Positions 18,335 to 29,521 of a stretch of 58,409 nucleotides of DNA are shown here, piece after piece. The DNA is taken from contig CALURK010000010.1 in assembly GCA_944323165.1 (NCBI GenBank), positions 1-58,409 of the forward strand, read 5' to 3'. Numbering within the stretch: position 1 is the first letter of the stretch; each line of letters begins with the position of its first letter. The notes below the pieces were generated by a model. That model was not told the origin of the DNA, did no database searches, and saw only the letters and a program-made list of their open reading frames with translations. This DNA is from Candidatus Gastranaerophilales bacterium. Its GTDB lineage: Bacteria; Cyanobacteriota; Vampirovibrionia; Gastranaerophilales; Gastranaerophilaceae. The position numbers and the translations under genes are program-made.

Positions 18335-18728
18335 ACAAATATATCCAATTGAGAGAATTATTTCAGCAGCATCGTATTTAACTGCTGGCGGTGCTGGGTT
18401 TATATGGTTAATTATTGCTGCTATTTTAAAGAAGCATGTTACACCATTTCTTCTATATCATATATTGCAATCAATTTTTCTTTCTATCCTATACTTTTTG
18501 ATTGCAACTTTTGCTGAGTTAATTTACGTAATTTTATATAGAATACCAGTAATTAATGCTATACCTTATTTTATAAATATGCCTATACCATTGTTCTATG
18601 GTTTGTCTATAATTCAACTTATAACGACTTTGATTATTCTATATTTAGCTATAACCGCAGGAATGGGATTATATAGTTATATACCGTGGGTATCTGATAT
18701 TATAAATACTAATACCGGGCGAAAATAA
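18321..18728 (+). CDS. Small multi-pass membrane protein, possibly Tic20/DUF4870-like
   Basis: 135 aa from a TTG at 18321, chosen because GAAAGGA lies about 8 nt ahead; upstream ATGs at 18285, 18300 and 18312 are possible. Four hydrophobic segments are visible, following PIERIISAASYLTAGGAGF. The pattern of an N-terminal Arg-containing helix, a TPFLLYHILQS turn, then two long helices resembles the Tic20/DUF4870 layout found in cyanobacteria and plastids. That match is by eye and weak. Last gene of the rpiB operon, overlapping the TPR gene by 14 nt. Confidence 0.55.
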   Translation: MQPSRQIYPIERIISAASYLTAGGAGFIWLIIAAILKKHVTPFLLYHILQSIFLSILYFLIATFAELIYVILYRIPVINAIPYFINMPIPLFYGLSIIQLITTLIILYLAITAGMGLYSYIPWVSDIINTNTGRK

Positions 18729-18739
18729 TACTGGTTTTA

Positions 18740-19645
18740 TTATAAGACCATAGCTAAAATCATTAAAATCATAGCGCCTATTTCCATTGCTGTAGACATT
18801 CTTTGAGTGAATTTGTTTGAATCATACTTTTGTGATGATTTTTTTGCCTGGTTTACACTATTTAAACGTTTAATTCTGCTTGTTGTATCTTCATTTGAAA
18901 ATTCAGTACCAAAGGTTTCGTACTCTAATTGAGCTAATTCATCATTTAAATTAGTATTATAATTCTGAGCGGGTGCTGCTGCGCCAGTAAATTCATCTCC
19001 ATAATTGGCATAAGGTCGAGAATAATTTCTTTGTCCAAATGGCATACTAAATCTACTAAAAGAGCTTCCTGATAAATCATCTGATGTAAGCATATTACTA
19101 TCTCTGTTATCTCTGTATTCGTGCGCAAATCTATCAGTATAATCAACTGTTTCAGGCATTATTTCTGCTTTAATTCTATCCATTCTTGTTGCATAATCAT
19201 CTACGTCATACACTTTTCCAAAAAGTTTCTTTTCTATAGTAACAATCCTTGTATGAAAATCTCTGTTTTTATATGTTTCATTGAACAATTTCTTTTCTAT
19301 TTCATCAACAATCGGATAATTAACGGAACTGTCTGCCGAAGCAACTTCTTCCTGCTCTGCGAAGGTATCTTCTACTGGTGGAATTTCCAAACCTATTACG
19401 TCAGCTGAAATATCGCCAGAAAGCTTTGTTAAACGCTTATTAATGTCACCAGTATTAGCTTTCCCATATATAGTTTTTTCTAAACGTTCAACACGCTTTT
19501 GGGTTGAATCTTTTGAATAATCGAACCCGTATATACTGTTCTCAATCTTTGAAATAGTATTTGCCTGAGTTGAAATACCAGCTGAAACAGGATAAGAAAT
19601 TGATATATATATAATTATTAAAGTTATTGATAAAAATTTTTTCAT
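18740..19645 (-). CDS. Exported protein with short E-x3-[FY]G repeats
   Basis: 301 aa from the ATG at 19645, preceded by AAGGTGG at 7 nt; a longer reading from 19669 lacks a ribosome site. A clear signal peptide (MKKFLSITLIIIYISISYPVSAG) leads into five degenerate units of about 20-24 residues with the pattern E-x3-[FY]-[GN]-x-[YFA]-x5-8-R-h-x2-h, for example IENSIYGFDYSKDSTQKRVE, EKKLFGKVYDVDDYATRMDR and LEYETFGTEFSNEDTTSRIK. A C-terminal hydrophobic helix (MEIGAMILMILAMVL) could anchor it in a membrane. Function unknown. It lies downstream of ispD across a 155-bp gap. Confidence 0.75.
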   Translation of the reverse strand: MKKFLSITLIIIYISISYPVSAGISTQANTISKIENSIYGFDYSKDSTQKRVERLEKTIYGKANTGDINKRLTKLSGDISADVIGLEIPPVEDTFAEQEEVASADSSVNYPIVDEIEKKLFNETYKNRDFHTRIVTIEKKLFGKVYDVDDYATRMDRIKAEIMPETVDYTDRFAHEYRDNRDSNMLTSDDLSGSSFSRFSMPFGQRNYSRPYANYGDEFTGAAAPAQNYNTNLNDELAQLEYETFGTEFSNEDTTSRIKRLNSVNQAKKSSQKYDSNKFTQRMSTAMEIGAMILMILAMVL

Positions 19646-19800
19646 AGTGATACCACCTTGTGATAACACTATAAAAGTTTATTCAATTCTTATCTATTGA
19701 ACCGGTAATTAAAAAATTTACGTACAAAAATCAATAATATTGAGTAATACAAGGTTATTATAACTAAAAAAACATCAATAATTTTTTCTAAGTCTTTTGA

Positions 19801-20451
19801 TTAAATATAAAGTTTAGCAAAATCTAAATCACTTTTTATTGTTATTTTTATATTAGTATAACTTCCATTAACAATATACACAGGTATATTTAGATATTCC
19901 AACATAGAAGAATCATCTGTAAAATTGCCGTCTTTTAATTTTTCATGTACCTCTTTTATAATAGAAGTCTTAAATGCTTGCGGAGTTTGAGTGTTATATA
20001 GCTTTGATCTATCTATAGTTCTTATTATTCTCCCATCAGAATCAACTTCTTTTATAGTATCAGTTGTTTTTGTCATAACAGATACAGCCTGTTTATCAAC
20101 TACAGCTTGTAAAACATATTCAATAGTGTCTTTTCTTATTAAAGGTCTAGCTCCGTCATGAATTAATACATATTCATTACTTACAACTTGTAAAGCATTA
20201 TAAACAGATTTTTGTCTGGAAGTCCCGCCTGCAATAATCTTTATTTTAGAATGTGTTAGCAGTTCTTTTAGTTCGTTTTGTATAGAAGCATTAGCGGGTA
20301 TTATAATTTCAGTAATCTCTTCAAAATCGATAAACTTTGAAACAGTTTCCTCTATAACAGTTTTATCTTTAATCTTTTCTAACAATTTATTTTTATTGCC
20401 ATATCTGGAAGAAGTCCCTCCAGCTGGTATAATTACAGAAAACTTATTCAT
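19801..20451 (-). CDS. ispD: 2-C-methyl-D-erythritol 4-phosphate cytidylyltransferase
   Basis: 216 aa from the ATG at 20451, placed 5 nt after GGAGG. It transfers CMP from CTP to MEP in the non-mevalonate isoprenoid pathway. N-terminal nucleotide-binding loop IIPAGGTSSRYG with Lys in NKNKLLEKI, then AGGTSRQKSVYNAL, VLIHDGARPLI and RSKLYNTQTPQAF are IspD signatures. It overlaps the thiL stop by 8 nt (coupled). The TTDDSSMLE region typical of IspD appears as FTDDSSMLE. Confidence 0.93.
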   Translation of the reverse strand: MNKFSVIIPAGGTSSRYGNKNKLLEKIKDKTVIEETVSKFIDFEEITEIIIPANASIQNELKELLTHSKIKIIAGGTSRQKSVYNALQVVSNEYVLIHDGARPLIRKDTIEYVLQAVVDKQAVSVMTKTTDTIKEVDSDGRIIRTIDRSKLYNTQTPQAFKTSIIKEVHEKLKDGNFTDDSSMLEYLNIPVYIVNGSYTNIKITIKSDLDFAKLYI

Positions 20452-21313
20452 CATCTCCTCCAAAGTGGTCATATAAATTTAACTCATCATAATTTTTGTA
20501 TTCTTTGTCTTTAATTTTTAATACATAATTTTGTTTCTCTACAACTTCACCTACTAAAATACAGTTATCTAAATCTATAACAAAATTATCAGGTACAGCT
20601 GCAATCAAATTGTAATCTTCTGCTCCAAACATTCCGTCTATATATTTGGCATTAATTGAAACTGAACTTTCTTCTGCAATCTTATATAATGCATCAGCTA
20701 AGCCATCTGATGTGTCCATCATTGCATAATCTGTATCAATATGTGTAGAAATATATTCTGAAAATTCAATGTCTAATTTTGGCTCTAAATGAGCTCTAAC
20801 TAATTCAATATTATCCCCATTATTAATTAATTCTTCTAACCCTTTAGAGCTTTGACCGTATTCACCACGAGTAATTATTTTGTAACCGGGTTTTGCATTA
20901 CATCTTGAAGCAATTTTTCTACCCTTAATAGTACCTATAGCAGTAATAGAAACAAAAATCTTATCTTTAGATCCCGTAATATCTCCTCCAACGATTTTTG
21001 CTCCATATAAAGCTTTTTTTGCCCCTGAATAAAAACTTTTAATAAAATCATCTGAGATATCACTTGGTAACGATAAAGCAACAGTTACGTAAGCAGGCTT
21101 AGCACCGGCAGCTAATATATCACTTATATTTACAGCCATTGATTTGTATCCTAGTTGTTCTGGAGTGCACCATTCCATTTTAAAATGTATATCCTCAACT
21201 AAATTATCTTGAGAAACAACTATCCCAAGATCTTTTAAATAAGCGCAATCACTGCCTATATAATCTCCGCCAATTTGATTTTTAATTATTTTTATAAAAT
21301 CCAATTCTTTCAT
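20444..21313 (-). CDS. thiL: Thiamine-monophosphate kinase
   Basis: 289 aa, slightly short for the family. It makes thiamine diphosphate from thiamine phosphate and ATP. Matches: YKSMAVNISDILAAGAKPAY, IVGGDITGSKDKIFVSITAIG, AKPGYKIITRGEYGQSSKGL and MMDTSDGLADALYKIA. The N-terminal metal motif usually written GDDAA/GDDCA is IGSDCA here, and SGGEDY is MFGAEDY, so two acidic/glycine positions differ from textbook members. It follows lysS across a GC-rich hairpin and overlaps ispD. Confidence 0.9.
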   Translation of the reverse strand: MKELDFIKIIKNQIGGDYIGSDCAYLKDLGIVVSQDNLVEDIHFKMEWCTPEQLGYKSMAVNISDILAAGAKPAYVTVALSLPSDISDDFIKSFYSGAKKALYGAKIVGGDITGSKDKIFVSITAIGTIKGRKIASRCNAKPGYKIITRGEYGQSSKGLEELINNGDNIELVRAHLEPKLDIEFSEYISTHIDTDYAMMDTSDGLADALYKIAEESSVSINAKYIDGMFGAEDYNLIAAVPDNFVIDLDNCILVGEVVEKQNYVLKIKDKEYKNYDELNLYDHFGGDDE

Positions 21314-21329
21314 AATGATTGTTTTTAGA

Positions 21330-21357
21330 GGGGCGGAGCTTTAAAAAGCTCCGCCCC
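21330..21357. terminator. GC-rich perfect palindrome between lysS and thiL
   Basis: A 13-bp perfect stem GGGGCGGAGCTTT / AAAGCTCCGCCCC with a 2-nt AA loop, very GC-rich for this genome. On the minus strand it is followed by TCTAAAAAC rather than a T run, so it may be a partial terminator, an RNA-processing or stabilising hairpin, or a repeat element. Confidence 0.6.
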
Positions 21358-21366
21358 ATATAAATT

Positions 21367-22902
21367 TTAATTTTCTACCTTCTTTAATGTTGGAAACGCT
21401 ATTACATCTCTTATTGTCGGAGAATTGGTTAATAACATAACCAGCCTATCAATACCCATTCCCATACCTCCAGTAGGAGCTAAACCGTATTCAAGAGCAT
21501 TAATATAATCTTCATCAATTGACATTGCTTCTTCATCACCATTTGCTTTAGCTAATGCCTGAGCTTCGAATCTATGTCTTTGATCTATAGGATCTGTTAA
21601 TTCAGAAAACGCATTTGCGATTTCCCAACCGTTAACCCTTGTTTCAAAACGTTCTGTTAACCTGTCGTTATCACGGTGAACCTTTGCTAACGGAGATATT
21701 TCTCTTGGGTAGTCAATTATGTGAACCGGCTGTATTAAAGTCGGTTCTACTTTAGCCTCAAAAACAGCTTCTACAATTTGTCCCCAATTCATTCCTTCAT
21801 CTACTTCTATATGCATAGCCTTTGCTTTATCGTAGGCTTCTTTAGCAGTAAAGAATTCTCCGAAGTCTACACCAGTATATTCTTTTATTGATCCAAGCAT
21901 AGTTTTTCTATCCCATGGAGGAGTTAAATCTATATCATTATCGCCATACTTGATCTTTGTTGTTCCTAATACTTCCTGAGCCACGTATGCTACAAGATTT
22001 TCTGTTAAAACCATCATATCATTATAATCAGCATAAGATTGGTATAACTCTATCATTGTAAATTCAGGATTATGACGTGTATCAATTCCTTCATTTCTAA
22101 AACATCTTGAAAGCTCAAATATCTTTTCGCTTAAACCACCAACCATAAGTCTTTTTAAATGAAGTTCAGGAGCAATCCTTAATGTTAAATCCATATTTAA
22201 AGCGTTGTGGTGAGTAATAAAAGGCCTTGCATTTGCCCCAGAGGCTTGGGTGTGTAACATTGGAGTCTCAACTTCAATAAAGCCTAAGTTATTTAGATAT
22301 TCTCTGACCTTTTGTATTATAAGACTTCTTTTTCTAAAGGTATCTCTAGTTTTTTCATTTACAATTAAATCTACATATCTTTGACGATACTTAGTTTCTG
22401 TATCAGACATCGTATGATACATTTTTAATTGTTCAAGCTTTTCCTCACTAATTTGTTTATTTGGAAGCGGAAGAAGAGATTTTGAAAGCATTTTAAAGTT
22501 TTTAGCCTTTATTGACAATTCTCCACGAGGAGTTCTTCTTATAGAGCCATAAAAACCTAAAATATCACCTATATCAACTAATTTTAAGGTTTTAACCATT
22601 TCAGGATCCATATTTTCTTTATGGGAAAAAATTTGAATTTTTCCGGTGGTATCCATTAAGTCAATAAACATACCAGAATTTCTAATTGCCATGACCCTAC
22701 CAGCGACAGAATAGAAATCTTCGGTTTCATCTCCGGCAGGAAGATCTTTATATTTTTCCTGTAAATCTTTAGCATCAGCATTCTTGTCAAAAGAATACGG
22801 ATAAGGATTAATACCCTTATCTGCAAGTTCAGCTAATTTCTGTATACGGGTTTGTCTTATAGATTCTTTTGCCGAAATAGGCTCTTTTGTTTGTTGCGTC
22901 AT
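21367..22902 (-). CDS. lysS: Lysyl-tRNA synthetase, class II
   Basis: 511 aa. It charges tRNA-Lys. An OB-fold anticodon-binding domain (~50-160; GRVMAIRNSGMFIDLMD) is followed by the class II core: motif 1 around VETPMLHTQASGANARPF, motif 2 CFRNEGIDTRHNPEFTMIEL, and motif 3 GMGMGIDRLVML (479-490). It starts at the ATG at 22902 with a GAGG ribosome site. Divergent from the small orphan gene; thiL and ispD follow on the same strand. Confidence 0.97.
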   Translation of the reverse strand: MTQQTKEPISAKESIRQTRIQKLAELADKGINPYPYSFDKNADAKDLQEKYKDLPAGDETEDFYSVAGRVMAIRNSGMFIDLMDTTGKIQIFSHKENMDPEMVKTLKLVDIGDILGFYGSIRRTPRGELSIKAKNFKMLSKSLLPLPNKQISEEKLEQLKMYHTMSDTETKYRQRYVDLIVNEKTRDTFRKRSLIIQKVREYLNNLGFIEVETPMLHTQASGANARPFITHHNALNMDLTLRIAPELHLKRLMVGGLSEKIFELSRCFRNEGIDTRHNPEFTMIELYQSYADYNDMMVLTENLVAYVAQEVLGTTKIKYGDNDIDLTPPWDRKTMLGSIKEYTGVDFGEFFTAKEAYDKAKAMHIEVDEGMNWGQIVEAVFEAKVEPTLIQPVHIIDYPREISPLAKVHRDNDRLTERFETRVNGWEIANAFSELTDPIDQRHRFEAQALAKANGDEEAMSIDEDYINALEYGLAPTGGMGMGIDRLVMLLTNSPTIRDVIAFPTLKKVEN

Positions 22903-22974
22903 TTTATTAAATCCTCATTTTTCAATACTCTTAAATATATTTTATCATAAATATTTTTGTGCAAAAATATAAGT

Positions 22975-23289
22975 ATGAAGATTTTACCAATAATACAGAA
23001 TACTAATAAAAATATAATTGATGCCTCAATTAGGTTTAAAAGGGCATATTCTACAGGCTATAATAATGCGCAGAATTACTCGAAGCAGCATAACCAAAGC
23101 AAGATCCAAAAAGCCTATGGAATTAGCAAGGGGGTAACGAAAGAAATTGTGAAAGCAACTACGGTTGATGATTTACCATATATAGCCGGTGCAATCGGAT
23201 TTCTTACACCGATTCCTCTGGCAAGCCCCGTTATGCTCGGGCTCGGTAAAATTGCTCAGATTGTAATTAAGCGTCTTCATAAACCTTAA
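22975..23289 (+). CDS. Small orphan protein
   Basis: 104 aa from the ATG at 22975; a TTG at 22957 is in frame but neither has a ribosome site. Not recognised. A basic N-terminal half (RFKRAYSTGYNNAQNYSKQH) is followed by DDLPYIAGAIGFLTPIP and LASPVMLGLGKIAQIVIK, a proline-broken amphipathic/hydrophobic segment that could sit in or on a membrane. Its codons are less AT-biased near the 3' end than in the neighbours. It lies between divergent lysS and the rimP promoter. Confidence 0.55.
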   Translation: MKILPIIQNTNKNIIDASIRFKRAYSTGYNNAQNYSKQHNQSKIQKAYGISKGVTKEIVKATTVDDLPYIAGAIGFLTPIPLASPVMLGLGKIAQIVIKRLHKP

Positions 23290-23297
23290 TAAAACGA

Positions 23298-23326
23298 TTT
23301 ACAAATGACTGTATATCTGATATACT
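23298..23326 (+). promoter_or_regulatory. Promoter of rimP-nusA
   Basis: TTTACA (23298-23303), exact 17-bp spacer, TATACT (23321-23326). The expected start near 23333 gives a leader of about 120 nt to rimP, which contains a terminator-like hairpin. Confidence 0.7.
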
Positions 23327-23348
23327 CAAATTGTGAATAGTTTCTTAG

Positions 23349-23379
23349 AAAAAGAACGGTTATTATTCCCGTTCTTTTT
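23349..23379 (+). terminator. Terminator-like hairpin in the rimP leader (possible attenuator)
   Basis: 11-bp perfect stem AAAAAGAACGG / CCGTTCTTTTT with a 9-nt loop, ending in a run of T. It lies about 15 nt downstream of the predicted rimP-nusA transcription start and 73 nt before rimP. It can end transcripts of the small upstream gene, or act as an attenuator that must be read through to express rimP-nusA. Confidence 0.75.
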
Positions 23380-23452
23380 TTATTAGGCGGGGGGTAAATA
23401 TATCTTTATAATTGATAGTTACCACACCCCGGACATCAAAGGAAGGAGTCTT

Positions 23453-23935
23453 ATGAAGCAGGAAATTAACAGACACGAAATCTTGGAAAAGATAACGCCG
23501 CTCATTGAAAATACTGCAATGAGATTTAACCTTATTCCTATAGAAATTGAATTTATTAAAGAAAACCATAAATGGTTTTTGAGAATATATCTCTATTCCT
23601 ACGAAAAAGACATAACACTGGATGATTGCGAGAATGTTACAAGAAGCCTTAATGACTTTCTGGATGAACTTATTCCGGTTAAATACTATCTGGAGGTTTC
23701 ATCTCCGGGACTTGAGAGAAAATTCAAGTCCGATAAAGAGTTTTTAATCTTTAAAGGCAGAAGAATTAGTCTAAAACTAAAAACTCCGCTTGAAGGTGAA
23801 ACAGAAAAAATATTTAAAGGTGAAATTTTGGACTGGGATGACAATAGCGGTTTAAAATTTCTGAGATTTGAGGATGGAGAAGAACTCGAAATCCCTAAAT
23901 CAAACATACAATCAGCAAAACTATACATTGATTAA
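23453..23935 (+). CDS. rimP: Ribosome maturation factor RimP
   Basis: 160 aa. RimP assists 30S subunit maturation. The family hallmarks are the N-terminal alpha/beta domain (IPIEIEFIKENHKWFLRIYL), DDCENVTRSLNDFLD and YYLEVSSPGLERKFKSDKEF, followed by the C-terminal Sm-like beta barrel (KGRRISLKL to IPKSNIQSAKL). A strong AAGGAAGGAG precedes the ATG. nusA follows after 17 nt, the classic rimP-nusA pairing. Confidence 0.95.
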   Translation: MKQEINRHEILEKITPLIENTAMRFNLIPIEIEFIKENHKWFLRIYLYSYEKDITLDDCENVTRSLNDFLDELIPVKYYLEVSSPGLERKFKSDKEFLIFKGRRISLKLKTPLEGETEKIFKGEILDWDDNSGLKFLRFEDGEELEIPKSNIQSAKLYID

Positions 23936-23952
23936 GATAAGGAGAATAAATA

Positions 23953-25188
23953 ATGATTAAAATCGGAACAGCATTATTTGAAGCTTGTGAAGAGCTTGAA
24001 AGAGAACGCGGTATATCGAAAGATGTATTAATCGCATCTTTATGTGATGCAATGGTCGCAGCTTACAAAAAACATATGCACGTAAAAGAAGCTGCAAATA
24101 TTGAAGCAATTTTGGACGAACAGACCGGTGAAATCGGTGTATTTAGTACTAAAACAGTTGTTGATACTGTAGAAGATCCTGATACACAAATTTCATTGGA
24201 AGATGCTAAAGAAATAGATGACGAAGTTGAAGTAGACGACGAAGTTAAAATTGAAGTTACTCCTGAGCAATTCGGACGTATTGCAGCTCAATCTGCTAAG
24301 CAAGTAATAACACAAAGAATTAGAGATGCAGAAAGAAACAATATTTTAAATGAATTCCTTGAAAAGAAAGGAACATTAACAACAGGTATTATTCAAAGAG
24401 TTGAAAACAGAAATGTTATAGTAAATATTGGAAAGACTGATGCCATTATGCCTCAGAAAGAACAAATTCCGAGAGAATACTACAAACCGGGTAATAGAAT
24501 CAGAGTATTTGTTCTAAATGTAAAAGAAACCAACAGATTACCTCAAGTAATCGTATCTCATGCACATCCTGAAATAGTTAGAGAACTATTTGAACTAGAA
24601 GTTCCTGAAATTGAGGATGGAATAGTTGAAATTAAATCTATTGCAAGAGAGGCCGGATTTAGAACAAAGATTGCAGTTTGGTCAAATGATCCTGAAGTAG
24701 ATTCAGTAGGAGCTTGTATCGGACCCAGAGGTTCAAGAATTCAAACTATTGTTGGTGAATTAAAGAACGAAAAAATTGATATCGTAAGATGGTCGCCTGA
24801 TCCTGTTGAATATATAGTTAATGCAATTTCTCCTGCAAGAGTTGTATCTGTAGATATTATGACTGATGATGAAGAAACTAAAGATGCTCTAGTTGTAGTT
24901 CCTGATGATCAGTTGTCCCTTGCAATCGGCAGAGAAGGTCAAAATGTAAGACTTGCTCACAGATTAACAGGATGGAAAATTGATATTAAGAGTGTTTCTC
25001 AAATGGAGAATGAAGAAGCTTCAAGAGCTGAAAACTATAATTATGATGATGATACTTCTGAAGAGGAGGAACGTCCGGTAGATTCTGATGAAATTCAAGA
25101 AGAAATTGAAGAAGAAATGAATCAACAAGAACTTGACGAAGAAGATCTTCAAGAAGAAACTCAAGATGATGAAAGTTCTGAAGAGTAA
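23953..25188 (+). CDS. nusA: Transcription termination/antitermination factor NusA
   Basis: 411 aa. An N-terminal RNA-polymerase-binding domain (1-~125) is followed by an S1 domain (~135-200, GIIQRVENRNVIVNIG) and two KH domains with GPRGSRIQTI (~257-266) and AIGREGQNVRLAH (~325-337). The C-terminal ~55 residues are an acidic Glu/Asp/Gln tail with no E. coli-type AR repeats. An AAGGAG site precedes the ATG. It ends at a strong terminator; the ylxR and infB genes that usually follow are absent here. Confidence 0.96.
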   Translation: MIKIGTALFEACEELERERGISKDVLIASLCDAMVAAYKKHMHVKEAANIEAILDEQTGEIGVFSTKTVVDTVEDPDTQISLEDAKEIDDEVEVDDEVKIEVTPEQFGRIAAQSAKQVITQRIRDAERNNILNEFLEKKGTLTTGIIQRVENRNVIVNIGKTDAIMPQKEQIPREYYKPGNRIRVFVLNVKETNRLPQVIVSHAHPEIVRELFELEVPEIEDGIVEIKSIAREAGFRTKIAVWSNDPEVDSVGACIGPRGSRIQTIVGELKNEKIDIVRWSPDPVEYIVNAISPARVVSVDIMTDDEETKDALVVVPDDQLSLAIGREGQNVRLAHRLTGWKIDIKSVSQMENEEASRAENYNYDDDTSEEEERPVDSDEIQEEIEEEMNQQELDEEDLQEETQDDESSEE

Positions 25189-25200
25189 TAATAAAATAAA

Positions 25201-25228
25201 AAAATACCGAGCTTATGCTCGGTATTTT
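25201..25228 (+). terminator. Terminator of rimP-nusA
   Basis: 12-bp perfect stem AAAATACCGAGC / GCTCGGTATTTT with a 4-nt TTAT loop, followed by T residues. The A-rich left flank lets it serve the convergent 25243 gene as well. Confidence 0.9.
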
Positions 25229-25242
25229 TTTTATAAATCTAT

Positions 25243-25686
25243 TTAATTTTGATTTGAGTTTATTTCATCAGATCTACTATCACTATTTTCACTTTTGTGT
25301 TGCTCAATTTCTTGAATTTTTAATTCAGCTTCACGAGCTTTTAACATAGCTTTTACAATTTTGTCCTCAGCATTATGTTTTTTAAGATCAGCAAAAACAG
25401 CTTTAAGCTCTTCTTCATTTAGCCCTTTTGGTGATTTTACACAAACTACAATTCTATCTTTTTTAAAAGTAAAGTATGAAGCAATAATAATCCCCCAAAG
25501 CAAAACGCCTTGAATTATACCTATAACAGGAACAAAATCTGAATAACCGGCTACGAAATTCCATATATGCATTGCAAGCCAGCCTGGAAAAACTATAAAG
25601 CCTGCTGTTAAACAGCATAAAACCATACCTAGTATTATTAAACCCCTAATACCTTTTATTTGTATAACATTTAAATTCTTTTTCAT
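25243..25686 (-). CDS. Small two-span membrane protein, unknown
   Basis: 147 aa. Two hydrophobic spans (~12-38, GIRGLIILGMVLCCLTAGF; ~52-73, VIGIIQGVLLWGIIIASYF) are followed by a cytoplasmic basic then acidic helical tail (NEEELKAVFADLKKH; EAELKIQEIEQH). There is a GAGGT site 5 nt before the ATG. It follows ligA after 33 nt and is probably the last gene of the heptose-kinase/IctB/ligA operon. Family not recognised. Confidence 0.7.
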   Translation of the reverse strand: MKKNLNVIQIKGIRGLIILGMVLCCLTAGFIVFPGWLAMHIWNFVAGYSDFVPVIGIIQGVLLWGIIIASYFTFKKDRIVVCVKSPKGLNEEELKAVFADLKKHNAEDKIVKAMLKAREAELKIQEIEQHKSENSDSRSDEINSNQN

Positions 25687-25719
25687 TCATACCTCTTTTA
25701 TTTGAGATAAACAATCCCA

Positions 25720-28954
<3,235 letters not shown>

Positions 28955-28970
28955 TTGCTACACTCCGATA

Positions 28971-29519
28971 CTAACCAACTAAATTATTAGCACTTGCATC
29001 TTCAACACCGGATTTTGTAGTCACTCTAACATCAGATATAGTTCCATTAAATTTATAATTATTTCCTTCAAGAGTTACTGGTAGTCCCATTTTAATTTTA
29101 TTCCCACCAACTACCGCACCATCTTTTGTGATTTTCGCAACATCAGTAATCGTCACAATTGCATCATAAACAGCTAATTGAGCCGGATCAGGAATAACTA
29201 TATATTGCTCTTTAGCCTTTGGTGAAGCAACTGCAGTTTGGCGTTCTTGTGAAGTAACATTTAACACCTTTAACTCAGTATAAGGGACGTTTCTTATTGT
29301 TATAAACGTCGAATCATCAGGTTTTATTGGGAATTCTTGGCCTGTAACAGTTACACCTCTTAAAAATACCTGAAATGTTATTGGTGAAGTCGCTTCTATT
29401 TGCTTATCAGCAGTCTGGCGAAAATGTTTTGTTGTAATTACACCCACAAACAATGCGATAATAACACCTAAAACGATTATTATATCTACAATATTAAATT
29501 TTCCAAATAAATTTTTCAC
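28971..29519 (-). CDS. DUF4330 family membrane-anchored protein
   Basis: 182 aa from a GTG start with GGAGAG ahead. One N-terminal span (FNIVDIIIVLGVIIALFVGV) leads into a beta-rich domain ending in GNKIKMGLPVTLEGNNYKFNG, the most conserved stretch of the DUF4330 family, which is largely cyanobacterial. Function is unknown. It starts 2 nt after the heptose-kinase stop and precedes the IctB-family gene, suggesting a shared envelope-glycan role. Family assignment is from memory of motifs. Confidence 0.7.
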   Translation of the reverse strand: MKNLFGKFNIVDIIIVLGVIIALFVGVITTKHFRQTADKQIEATSPITFQVFLRGVTVTGQEFPIKPDDSTFITIRNVPYTELKVLNVTSQERQTAVASPKAKEQYIVIPDPAQLAVYDAIVTITDVAKITKDGAVVGGNKIKMGLPVTLEGNNYKFNGTISDVRVTTKSGVEDASANNLVG

Positions 29520-29521
29520 AA

